64,000 nucleotides of DNA from a virus, in IMG/VR virus record IMGVR_UViG_3300030419_004471, positions 149,602-213,601 of that record; one strand, given 5' to 3'. Shown piece by piece: positions 33,055 through 39,932 of this stretch. The translations under genes were made by a program, and so were the position numbers. Position 1 is the first letter of the stretch, and each line of letters begins with the position of its first letter. Under the pieces are notes generated by a model. It had not been told where the DNA came from, ran no database searches, and saw only the letters and a program-made list of their open reading frames with translations.

Positions 33055-33858
33055 TTACCAAGCTTTACAACTCCAATATCTAGCCTTATGTCTTGGGCCT
33101 GGATTATCACAATTGTGTCTTGCTCTGAATGCTTTTCTTCTTGAAGGAATATCTTTTTGAATCTGCATTGTTTTTTGACCTGCTTTTTTTGCGGAAGTTC
33201 CACCGTGTCCAAAGTTTACTTTTACTACATTTCCTTTTGGATTTTTTACATATACTTTAAATTTCTTTACATCACCTCTCATTGGTTTGTTTAATTTAAC
33301 TTTTCTTCCTTGATATTCTGCTTCATTGATTTCAGATTTTAAAGTTTTCATAAATTCTATAAATTCTTTTATATCTTGCTGATTAACAACATCATATTCA
33401 CCGATTTGTTCTTTTTTCCAACCACCACCAGCTGCTTTATATTTTTTAGCTGCCCAAGCATTTGCATAAGCTGATGGATATACATCAAACTTCTTTTTAG
33501 CTTGAGATTTATAATAAGACCATTTAGATGGATTTGTTGGTACATTTTTTTCTAAAAATAATTCTAATTTTTCTTGTATTTCTTTTTTTGTCTTTACCAT
33601 AATCGGTTTCCTTCCTTGTCCTGGTTGGTTTTTACCACCTCTACCAGCTTTGTTTTGTGCTGCTCTTTTTCTACGAGTTGCAGATTCTTTTTCTTTCTTA
33701 CTCATACTACGAGCTTTACTAGCAGGAACACATTTTGCATATCCCCTTTTGTCTCCACTTGTTCCACATTCAGGATGTTTTCCTGATTTATCTTTTTTTC
33801 CAATGTTTACCCATTTCTGTTTAAACCACTTTCTTAAATCTTCGTGTACACTATGCAT
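33055..33858 (-). CDS. DUF5872-like basic phage protein
   Basis: A 267-residue, very basic protein in three parts. The N-terminus (KWVNIGKK...CGTSG.KRGYAKCVPASKA..MS..EKESATRRKR) fits the DUF5872 pattern with two conserved Cys. The middle is a helical segment (PSKWSYYKSQAKKKFDVYPSAYANAWAAKKYK). The C-terminus FRARHNCDNPGPRHKARYWSCKAW is a Cys-containing tag seen on several T4-like virion proteins. Probably a DNA-contacting structural or packaged protein; function unknown. Confidence 0.6.
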   Translation of the reverse strand: MHSVHEDLRKWFKQKWVNIGKKDKSGKHPECGTSGDKRGYAKCVPASKARSMSKKEKESATRRKRAAQNKAGRGGKNQPGQGRKPIMVKTKKEIQEKLELFLEKNVPTNPSKWSYYKSQAKKKFDVYPSAYANAWAAKKYKAAGGGWKKEQIGEYDVVNQQDIKEFIEFMKTLKSEINEAEYQGRKVKLNKPMRGDVKKFKVYVKNPKGNVVKVNFGHGGTSAKKAGQKTMQIQKDIPSRRKAFRARHNCDNPGPRHKARYWSCKAW

Positions 33859-34150
33859 TACTAGTCTCCTTTCTTACAATTTCTGTAAAATCTTTTGGTA
33901 TTCTTAAAATAGTACCATCTGTTAATCCTAACTTAGCATCGTGTATATTATTAGCGTTAGCTATAATCCACCAATAAGCAGGAGTTCCATAATATTGTTT
34001 TGATAATAAATCTAATCTATCACCAGTTTGTGTAGCAACATATATATCATCATTCTTTAAAGGTATTCTTTTTAACCTCTTAGATTTATATACAGTCTTT
34101 CCATCTGTACTCTTTTTTGTTATATTTTTGTGATATCTACTAATTGCCAT
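33851..34150 (-). CDS. LysM-like baseplate protein (gp53-like)
   Basis: A 99-residue protein with a LysM/tail-hub motif: DIYVATQTGDRLDLLSKQYYGTPAYWWIIANANNI followed by DGTILRIP. Such small proteins (gp53 of T4, gpX of P2) lock the baseplate wedge or hub around the tube. It overlaps the downstream basic gene by eight bases and follows the tube-cap-like gene. Confidence 0.65.
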   Translation of the reverse strand: MAISRYHKNITKKSTDGKTVYKSKRLKRIPLKNDDIYVATQTGDRLDLLSKQYYGTPAYWWIIANANNIHDAKLGLTDGTILRIPKDFTEIVRKETSNA

Positions 34151-34164
34151 TTTTATTATAAATA

Positions 34165-35859
34165 TTATCCACTTGTATTATATGTTAAAGGTGTAAACCC
34201 ATATAAATTTTCTCTTCTTTCAGTATTTCTTCTTTGTTCTAAAAACTTCATTGTTATTGAAACTTCTACTAAATGTGGTAATTTGTATCCTTTTTCTACT
34301 GTTGGTACATTTTTTACACCAGCTTTTTCAAAAAATGCAGCACTTGATTCATATTCTTTAACTTGTTCTGTAGTTCCATCTAACTGCCAATTAGAATTAT
34401 CAGGAACAGTATATTGTAATGATTCAATAAAAGCTTCTCTCTTTTTATATAAATCACCTAAAGTAAAATATAAAAGTGGTGCTCTTACTGAACCAATTGA
34501 AGATTGATAACCTGATTTAATATCTGGATTACCTAATGGATATGTTAAAGATGTTAAAAATCCAATCTTACTCCAATTATTAAGTAATTCTTTTGAATTC
34601 ATTGGATATATTGTAAAATTAAAAGTAACACTTCTTTCTACACCATCATATGTGTAAAAATTAAATGGGTTACCACTAAATTTAGCTCCTGCCCAAGATG
34701 GAGATACCGTTTCTGAAAGTCCTGTAATAGTTCCTCTGAAGTTTACAGTTTCATCAGTAACAACACTTTGAAATTTTAATGGTACAAAATCCCAGTCATC
34801 TATTGATTTATTATTAATTTTTAAATCTTCTGAAGTATAGATTCCAGTTTGATTTATTGCATCATCTGTGTTTGTAAATCCTTTATCAGAAATTAATTTG
34901 TTTCCTAACTCATCCTTCTCAGTACTGAATTTATTTTCTTCATTAAACTTTACTGAATCAACATTTGTTTTTATATTAACACCTTCTGCTCCATCTTTTG
35001 TTACTTGTTTACCAAGAGCGTCTTTCCCAGTAACTTGTACATATCCTTTTCCAACTCTTAAAGCAGCTAATTGGGCTTCAGGTGTTTCGTATTTGATGTA
35101 AGTACTACTTTTTTCATCTATATTTAATTTATTTTCTAATGCTTTTTCTGAATATGTAGTACCTGTTACACTTTCAAAAATACCAGGTGATGGTTTTGTC
35201 TCTTTTTCCTTATATGGTTCTTTTTTACCAAATCTACTTTTTAAATTATTTTTAAAACTACTATCATTAAATAATGTATCTCTAAGTGTATCCTTTGCTT
35301 CTTTTAGTAATTTACCAGCTGCTTGTTGAGCAATTGTCTTTGGAGTTCCACCACTTAATAGTCCACCAATAAAACTTCCTTGTGCACCTCTTTTTATTTT
35401 TATTAGTCTTTCTTCATAACCTGATTGAACACCAAGCGTTGGGTCATTTAGTGTACCACCACGACCAAATTTATCACTAGCTTTTGTTACTGCATCATTA
35501 GCAAGTTTTGCTAATCCTTTTAATTCATCACCATCACCACCACCAGCTTTTTTTGTATATGAACTTGGTATAAGAGTTTGAGGTACACCTAATGTAGAGT
35601 TAACTACAGTTCTTAGATTTTTTATCGTACCACCAATTAAACCACCATCACCTTCATCGGTACGCATCTTATCCATATCAGGTGTTGAACGAAGAGCTAT
35701 ACGAGTAGCTTCGTTGCCATATATTAATGGATTGTTAAGTTCTACTGCAGATTTTACTCTAACACCAGTAAGTTCTTGCTCAACACCAGTCAATCTATCT
35801 GGTTTTACTTGTTTATCTAATCCTGCTCCCCTAAATAATTCTAATATTGTTCTTCCCAT
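34165..35859 (-). CDS. Baseplate/tail-tube-associated structural protein (gp48/gp54-like, tentative)
   Basis: A 564-residue protein. The first 250 residues are Gly/Lys-rich and flexible. The C-terminal 200 residues show a tube-like fold pattern: VERSVTFNFTIYPMN, LTSLTYPL, APLLYFTLGDLYKKREAFIESLQYTVPDNSNWQ, LVEVSITMKFLEQR. A tube-like domain encoded right after the tape measure gene suggests the tube initiation proteins gp48 or gp54. Long N-terminal linker is unusual. Its start overlaps the tape measure stop by one base. Confidence 0.5.
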   Translation of the reverse strand: MGRTILELFRGAGLDKQVKPDRLTGVEQELTGVRVKSAVELNNPLIYGNEATRIALRSTPDMDKMRTDEGDGGLIGGTIKNLRTVVNSTLGVPQTLIPSSYTKKAGGGDGDELKGLAKLANDAVTKASDKFGRGGTLNDPTLGVQSGYEERLIKIKRGAQGSFIGGLLSGGTPKTIAQQAAGKLLKEAKDTLRDTLFNDSSFKNNLKSRFGKKEPYKEKETKPSPGIFESVTGTTYSEKALENKLNIDEKSSTYIKYETPEAQLAALRVGKGYVQVTGKDALGKQVTKDGAEGVNIKTNVDSVKFNEENKFSTEKDELGNKLISDKGFTNTDDAINQTGIYTSEDLKINNKSIDDWDFVPLKFQSVVTDETVNFRGTITGLSETVSPSWAGAKFSGNPFNFYTYDGVERSVTFNFTIYPMNSKELLNNWSKIGFLTSLTYPLGNPDIKSGYQSSIGSVRAPLLYFTLGDLYKKREAFIESLQYTVPDNSNWQLDGTTEQVKEYESSAAFFEKAGVKNVPTVEKGYKLPHLVEVSITMKFLEQRRNTERRENLYGFTPLTYNTSG

Positions 35860-37961
35860 TATTCTCGTTCTCCGTAATTGTTAGATTGGCTTCTTGATAC
35901 TACTTTAGAAACCCCGTCTGTAACTTTTTTACCATCCATATTTACAACAACCTGTAAATTTCTAATATCTTCACCTAAAGTATTTATAGCTGCTACTACT
36001 GCTCTATTATCTCCACCACCTCCACCTCTATTACCAAATAAACCACCAAATAAACCTGGAGCTGCTACTAAATCATCATTATCCGATAATTGGAACAATC
36101 CTCCTTCTTTAGTAGATACTTGTGTTTTACCATCAGCAGGAGATGCCATATCACCAGCTTCACCATATAGTTTACTAAATCCAGTTCCTATAATAGCGGC
36201 TGCTGTAGCAGCACCCAAAATCGGTCCTACTATTGGTATCCAAGCTAATGCACCATATGCTGCATATGCAGCCATTAATATCATAGCTGCTGCCACCAAT
36301 TTTATCATTCCCGCAAAAGGGCCTAAAGCATCTGCCCATCCTCTAATATAGTCTGCAACAGTTCCAACCATAGTAATCATCGAAGTAAAAAAACCTACTA
36401 TACCACTAACAACCCACATTACTCCTTCTAAAGCTGGCATAACACCTTCCATTATTGGTGCAAATGCCAATACTAATTGAGTACCTATTTCTGAAAATGA
36501 GTTCGCTACATTATCTAATACTGATTGCATTTCTTTTTGGTCTTTAATTTTTTGTGTTTGATTTGCTAAATCAGTTTTTGAAATATTATTTAAATCTTTA
36601 CCAGAAGCGATAAGTGCATCATAAGCAGCTTGTTGGTCTGCATTCATTTTACCAAACTTTTGCCTTACATTAAGTTGATTTTGTATTTCACTAAACTCCA
36701 TACCAGCAGCTTCAGCTAATTTCTGCTTTTGGAAGTAATTTAAATTATCTAAATCAATTGTACCTTGTATTTGGTCTAATACTGCTTGTTGTGATTTAAC
36801 TATATCACCAGTAGCTGCTAATTCTCTAGCTCTGTTAAAATTAACTGATTGTCCTAACATAGCAGATGCTTCTAATTCAGCGTTAATACTATTATTAAAA
36901 TCTAATAATCCTTCTGCTACTTTAGATGCCTGACCTATTGATGTTCCTAATCTTGCTGCTTGAACTGCTGCTTTGGTTAAATCTTGTACTGAACCTGAGA
37001 AATGCATTGCTGCTGCTTCTGAGTTTTCAGCTATATCTTTTATTACTTTTGATGGAGCTACTCCAGCAGCTGCAGCTAATTGTGTAGTAAATTCAACTTG
37101 ATATTGTGCAGCTTCGGCAGATAATCCTCCTAATTGTTGGAATATAGAATTTAATTTTGCTCCATCTGCAGCTGCTACTCCGAAGTTCTTTTCCAATGCA
37201 ACTGTACTTTCTAATACTTCTTTTGATGGTTTTCCTATTCCTTCAAATTCATTAATAAATGCTGCAGCTGCCTTACCCACATCTTCCATTGATGCACCTA
37301 AACCTGCCGTACCTTTTGTTACTGCAGCTATATCACCTTTTAATCCTTTAGTTTGGGAGTTTAATAAACCTGTTTCTTCTCTAACTGCCTTTGCAGCTCC
37401 TTCTAATTTTTGAAACCCAACAAAAGCTAATGCTAATGCCGCGAGTAATCCCATAGCAATAAACATAGGTCCTAATTTTGCAAGCATACCTGACATTGAT
37501 TTTAATGAAGCAGTTCCTCCTGCTACACCAGCTCGAAAAGATTTGAAGAATCCAGCCCCTCCTTTTTGTGCAGCTTGAAATGATGATGTAAATCTACTAC
37601 TGAATCTATGTGCAGCTACATCAAATACTCTACCTGCTTTTGCTGCAAATGGGTCAAATACTTTTCCTAATGATGTACCAATTACTGGAACATCTTTTAC
37701 CATATCGCCTATTTTTTCTAATCCAGCTTTGAATCCTTCTGCTGTTTCTTTTGCTTTTTTATTTACAGATGTTAATACTGCATTTTGTTGTTTAGTTGCT
37801 TTAAGAGCTGCTCTAAGGGCTTTAGCTTTTTCTATTTGATTTTTCTTAACGGCACCACTAGTTTTTTCTATAATTTTCTCACTTGCTAAAATTTCAGCAT
37901 TAAGTGAAGAAATCTGTTTTAAGTTTTCTATTTGCCCTATGTAGTCTTGTTCTCTTGCCAT
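35859..37961 (-). CDS. Tail tape measure protein
   Basis: A 700-residue protein with an N-terminal coiled coil (residues about 5-80), an Ala/Gly-rich helical body, and hydrophobic segments (about 165-190 FIAMGLLAALALAFVGF, and around 510-600 with VVSGIVGFFTSM and AAMILMAAYAAYGAL). Length sets tail length; the hydrophobic stretches help genome delivery through the membrane. It follows tube and tail-chaperone genes, the standard order in tailed phages. It is the functional counterpart of T4 gp29. Confidence 0.8.
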   Translation of the reverse strand: MAREQDYIGQIENLKQISSLNAEILASEKIIEKTSGAVKKNQIEKAKALRAALKATKQQNAVLTSVNKKAKETAEGFKAGLEKIGDMVKDVPVIGTSLGKVFDPFAAKAGRVFDVAAHRFSSRFTSSFQAAQKGGAGFFKSFRAGVAGGTASLKSMSGMLAKLGPMFIAMGLLAALALAFVGFQKLEGAAKAVREETGLLNSQTKGLKGDIAAVTKGTAGLGASMEDVGKAAAAFINEFEGIGKPSKEVLESTVALEKNFGVAAADGAKLNSIFQQLGGLSAEAAQYQVEFTTQLAAAAGVAPSKVIKDIAENSEAAAMHFSGSVQDLTKAAVQAARLGTSIGQASKVAEGLLDFNNSINAELEASAMLGQSVNFNRARELAATGDIVKSQQAVLDQIQGTIDLDNLNYFQKQKLAEAAGMEFSEIQNQLNVRQKFGKMNADQQAAYDALIASGKDLNNISKTDLANQTQKIKDQKEMQSVLDNVANSFSEIGTQLVLAFAPIMEGVMPALEGVMWVVSGIVGFFTSMITMVGTVADYIRGWADALGPFAGMIKLVAAAMILMAAYAAYGALAWIPIVGPILGAATAAAIIGTGFSKLYGEAGDMASPADGKTQVSTKEGGLFQLSDNDDLVAAPGLFGGLFGNRGGGGGDNRAVVAAINTLGEDIRNLQVVVNMDGKKVTDGVSKVVSRSQSNNYGERE

Positions 37962-37974
37962 AGTTAGCTATTAC

Positions 37975-38235
37975 TTATTTTATTCCAAATTGTTTCATAG
38001 CTTTTGCTAACGCTGGAGATGGTTTTAAACCTTTGGCTTTCATCTTAGCGGTTGCTTTTTTTAAATCATCTAAAGCTTTATCACCATCTGCTAAAGCTTG
38101 TTGAAGTGATTTATCTTTAGCCAATACTTTTTGAATTTTTCTTTTGAAAAAATTAACTAAAAATCCTTCTCTTTTTAGATTGTGTTTTTTAACAATATTA
38201 GAGAATAGTATCTTATCGTTTTCGTTTATTTTCAT
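37975..38235 (-). CDS. Small basic protein before the tape measure
   Basis: An 86-residue Lys-rich helical protein (FKRKIQKVLAKDKSLQQALADGDKALDDLKKATAKMKAKG). It has a strong Shine-Dalgarno (AAAGGAG, seven bases before ATG) and its own ATATTTATA box at 38269-38277 after a terminator, so it probably starts the tape-measure transcript. It could be a tape-measure chaperone or a small tail component; nothing specific is recognised. Confidence 0.65.
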   Translation of the reverse strand: MKINENDKILFSNIVKKHNLKREGFLVNFFKRKIQKVLAKDKSLQQALADGDKALDDLKKATAKMKAKGLKPSPALAKAMKQFGIK

Positions 38236-38268
38236 AGTTTTTCTCCTTTGTGGGTATTTTTATACAAC

Positions 38269-38277
38269 TATAAATAT
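38269..38277 (-). promoter_or_regulatory. ATATTTATA box, putative late promoter
   Basis: The box lies between the terminator hairpin at 38283-38312 and the strong Shine-Dalgarno of the gene starting at 38235. Terminator, box, Shine-Dalgarno, gene is the same order seen at 39305 and 54772. Confidence 0.5.
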
Positions 38278-38282
38278 AAAGT

Positions 38283-38312
38283 AAAAAAAAAGTGAGGAAT
38301 TATCTCCTCACT
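38283..38312 (-). terminator. Rho-independent terminator after the tail chaperones
   Basis: On the minus strand an eight-base-pair stem AGTGAGGA / TCCTCACT with a six-base loop is followed by a run of eight T. The stop codon of the frameshifted chaperone lies in the loop, so the end of that coding region and the terminator overlap. Confidence 0.85.
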
Positions 38313-38530
38313 CTTATGTTTGGTTTTCTGACATTTGGTGATGATTTTTTCATCGCCTTATCATGCTCTTCTTTCTCTTTTTTCTTTGCCTCTCCAAGTT
38401 TTTTATAATGAAACATTCTAATATGAACAGGCATTTGATACACATCATTAAATGTGAAACCATTTCCATAGTAGCACATTTCAAATATTTGATTATGTAG
38501 TTGAGATGAGTAGTTACTCGGTAGGGTAAA
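38300..38530 (-). CDS. gp51-like tail assembly chaperone part, made by frameshift
   Basis: A 76-codon open frame that overlaps the end of the gp26-like gene. It contains QIFEMCYYGNGFTFNDVY, MPVHIRMFHYKKL and a Lys/Glu-rich tail ending RVRR. A stop codon (TAG) directly precedes the T-run and there is no start codon until an ATG inside the conserved block, so independent translation would lose the N-terminal part. Entry by frameshifting at the T7 run (38528-38534) gives a natural fusion FF-TLPSNYSS. The order tube, chaperone, tape measure supports a lambda G/GT-type role. Confidence 0.7.
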   Translation of the reverse strand, partial: FTLPSNYSSQLHNQIFEMCYYGNGFTFNDVYQMPVHIRMFHYKKLGEAKKKEKEEHDKAMKKSSPNVRKPNIRVRR

Positions 38531-39281
38531 AAAACCCTATCCCCAAAGGGATAATCATCTCCTCTTTCTCTCCTGTTTCGATATCTTCGTGCTCAAACTT
38601 CATATTCATATCTGGTTGGAGTTCCATAATATGATTTCTAAAAGCTCTAGTATCTCGTGATAAAAATTTATTATTAATAAAGTTATTAATTGATTTGGTA
38701 TCTTCTTTTCCATCTACAGATTGAATCATATATCTGTATCTTGTTGTAAGCTCAGCGGATACACCACCTTTATTTAATCTATCCATAGCTTTAACATCAA
38801 TATCGATTTTCTTCTCATCACCGTGTGAAAGTAATTTAAATTTTATTATATTTTTACCTATAGGAGTTACCCACTCATATAAGTTTTCTCTACTAAGTTT
38901 AGATAAATCTACATCTTTTGTTTGAATTTTTGCTAAATCAATATTAACATCTTCCTTATCACCATATTTGTTGGTAATTTCTGCTTTATATTCAGGCCCA
39001 TAACCCAAAATACGAGTTGCTAATACTATTGCGTTTTTATCTCCAAGAAGTATATCATCTGGATTTATTCCTTTATCAACTATTATTGATTCGAATAATT
39101 TATCTAATACTACACCTTTTTTAATTAAGTTTTGAGAAGCAAGTATTTCTTCTTCTTTTGCTGTCATATACTTGATTTCTACTTGTCCTTTTGCTAATGG
39201 GTGTTTTTCGGGATAACATTTTCCCTCTGAAGGTAACGATATGATTTCTGTAGGAAAATCATACTTTTTCTTTTCTGCCAT
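38514..39281 (-). CDS. gp26-like tail assembly/baseplate hub chaperone
   Basis: A 255-residue protein beginning FPTEIISLPSEGKCYPEKHPLAKGQVEIKYMTAKEE, the signature of T4-like gp26-type and related tail chaperones (LPSxGxxY, then MTAxEE). The middle has ILLGDKNAIVLATRILGYGPEY. In zero frame it ends at FFYPTE. It lies between the tail tube gene and the tape measure, as tail assembly chaperones do. A minority of ribosomes probably shift frame near its end to add the gp51-like part. Confidence 0.75.
   Translation of the reverse strand: MAEKKKYDFPTEIISLPSEGKCYPEKHPLAKGQVEIKYMTAKEEEILASQNLIKKGVVLDKLFESIIVDKGINPDDILLGDKNAIVLATRILGYGPEYKAEITNKYGDKEDVNIDLAKIQTKDVDLSKLSRENLYEWVTPIGKNIIKFKLLSHGDEKKIDIDVKAMDRLNKGGVSAELTTRYRYMIQSVDGKEDTKSINNFINNKFLSRDTRAFRNHIMELQPDMNMKFEHEDIETGEKEEMIIPLGIGFFYPTE
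38522..38538 (-). promoter_or_regulatory. Candidate programmed frameshift site
   Basis: The minus strand reads TAGGG, seven T, then CCCTA-type complement, with zero-frame codons GGG TTT TTT TAC. Moving +1 or -2 on the T-run keeps perfect Phe-tRNA pairing and enters the gp51-like frame at ACC CTA. The bases flanking the run (TAGGG and CCCTA) are complementary, so the run sits in a small hairpin loop. The zero frame ends at TAA (38514-38516) four codons later. Confidence 0.6.
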
Positions 39282-39304
39282 AATTTTTCTCTTATTGGTT
39301 TGTA

Positions 39305-39313
39305 TATAAATAT
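39305..39313 (-). promoter_or_regulatory. ATATTTATA box, putative late promoter
   Basis: The box lies after the terminator at 39341-39370 and 24 bases before the ATG at 39281. The context TTATATATTTATATA closely matches the boxes before the tube gene and the 42675 gene. Confidence 0.5.
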
Positions 39314-39340
39314 ATAACTTTCAAAAAGTTGGAAAAAAAG

Positions 39341-39370
39341 CATAAAAAAAGTTCTCACATAGAGAACTTT
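39341..39370. terminator. Bidirectional rho-independent terminator after the tube gene
   Basis: A nine-base-pair stem AAAGTTCTC / GAGAACTTT with a five-base loop is followed by T-runs on both strands (seven T in each direction). In the minus direction it ends the tail tube transcript. Confidence 0.85.
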
Positions 39371-39393
39371 CTTTTTTTAAATATATTTTAGTA

Positions 39394-39882
39394 TTAGAAT
39401 TCTAAGATTGCGTAATCATAAGATAACGTCAATGTGATTTCAGCTGGGTCATTAGAAGCCCAATCTAAATCATTAAATGCAGCAGATGTAATAAATGCAC
39501 CTTTTAGTGTCCATTGTTCAATTTTATCACCAACTGGCCCTAACATATAGAAATTTACATCTTTCTTATAGAAATCTGCGTATCCATCTCTACCCGTTAA
39601 AGATTCGTGTGATGTTCTAACCCATTCCATCACTTGTTGTGCTCCTGAAGGAACGATAGGGTCATATAGAGTAATCTCTACATCTTGCCATTCACCTTTA
39701 CCTTTTAGTTTTCTCTTAACGTTAATATGGTCTAACGTTACAGGTTCAAACTGAATAGTAGGTCTGTTGGCTGTTTTTATTAAATATGAGTCTATACCAT
39801 CAATGTTCATAATGAACCTGTTCTTCATCTTCGGTTCGAAGTTGGTATAAAACATTTCGTTGAATTCTAATACTTCTGCCAT
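39394..39882 (-). CDS. 19: Tail tube protein, gp19
   Basis: A 162-residue tube protein. Conserved pattern: MKNRFIMNIDGIDSYLIKTANRPTI, HINVKRKLKGKGEWQDVEITLYDPI, QQVMEWVRTSHESLTGRDGYADFYKKD, and the closing DWASNDPAEITLTLSYDYAILEF. Hexamers stack to form the inner tail tube through which DNA passes. It has a Shine-Dalgarno AGGAG nine bases before the ATG and an ATATTTATA box at 39906-39914, and is followed by a strong terminator. Confidence 0.92.
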   Translation of the reverse strand: MAEVLEFNEMFYTNFEPKMKNRFIMNIDGIDSYLIKTANRPTIQFEPVTLDHINVKRKLKGKGEWQDVEITLYDPIVPSGAQQVMEWVRTSHESLTGRDGYADFYKKDVNFYMLGPVGDKIEQWTLKGAFITSAAFNDLDWASNDPAEITLTLSYDYAILEF

Positions 39883-39905
39883 TTTAATTTTCTCCTATTA
39901 TATAA

Positions 39906-39914
39906 TATAAATAT
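39906..39914 (-). promoter_or_regulatory. ATATTTATA box, putative late promoter
   Basis: Located 23 bases before the tail tube ATG. It shares the longer string AACTATATATTTATAT with the box upstream of the gene at 42675. Confidence 0.5.
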
Positions 39915-39932
39915 ATAGTTTTTAAATTTTCA

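Noticed and set aside
37975-38235. Second half of a split tape measure or chaperone gene
   Set aside because: It has its own box, strong Shine-Dalgarno and ATG after a terminator, and no frame continuity with either neighbour.
38522-38538. Terminator inside the end of the gp26-like gene
   Set aside because: The T-run lies in the loop, not after the stem, and the stem has only about five base pairs. A real terminator lies further on at 38283-38312.
39305-39914. Exact T4 late promoter sequence TATAAATA on the plus strand in many gaps
   Set aside because: Read on the plus strand it would fire away from every gene. The boxes sit just upstream of minus-strand starts, so I read the complementary TATTTATA as part of a minus-strand promoter instead.
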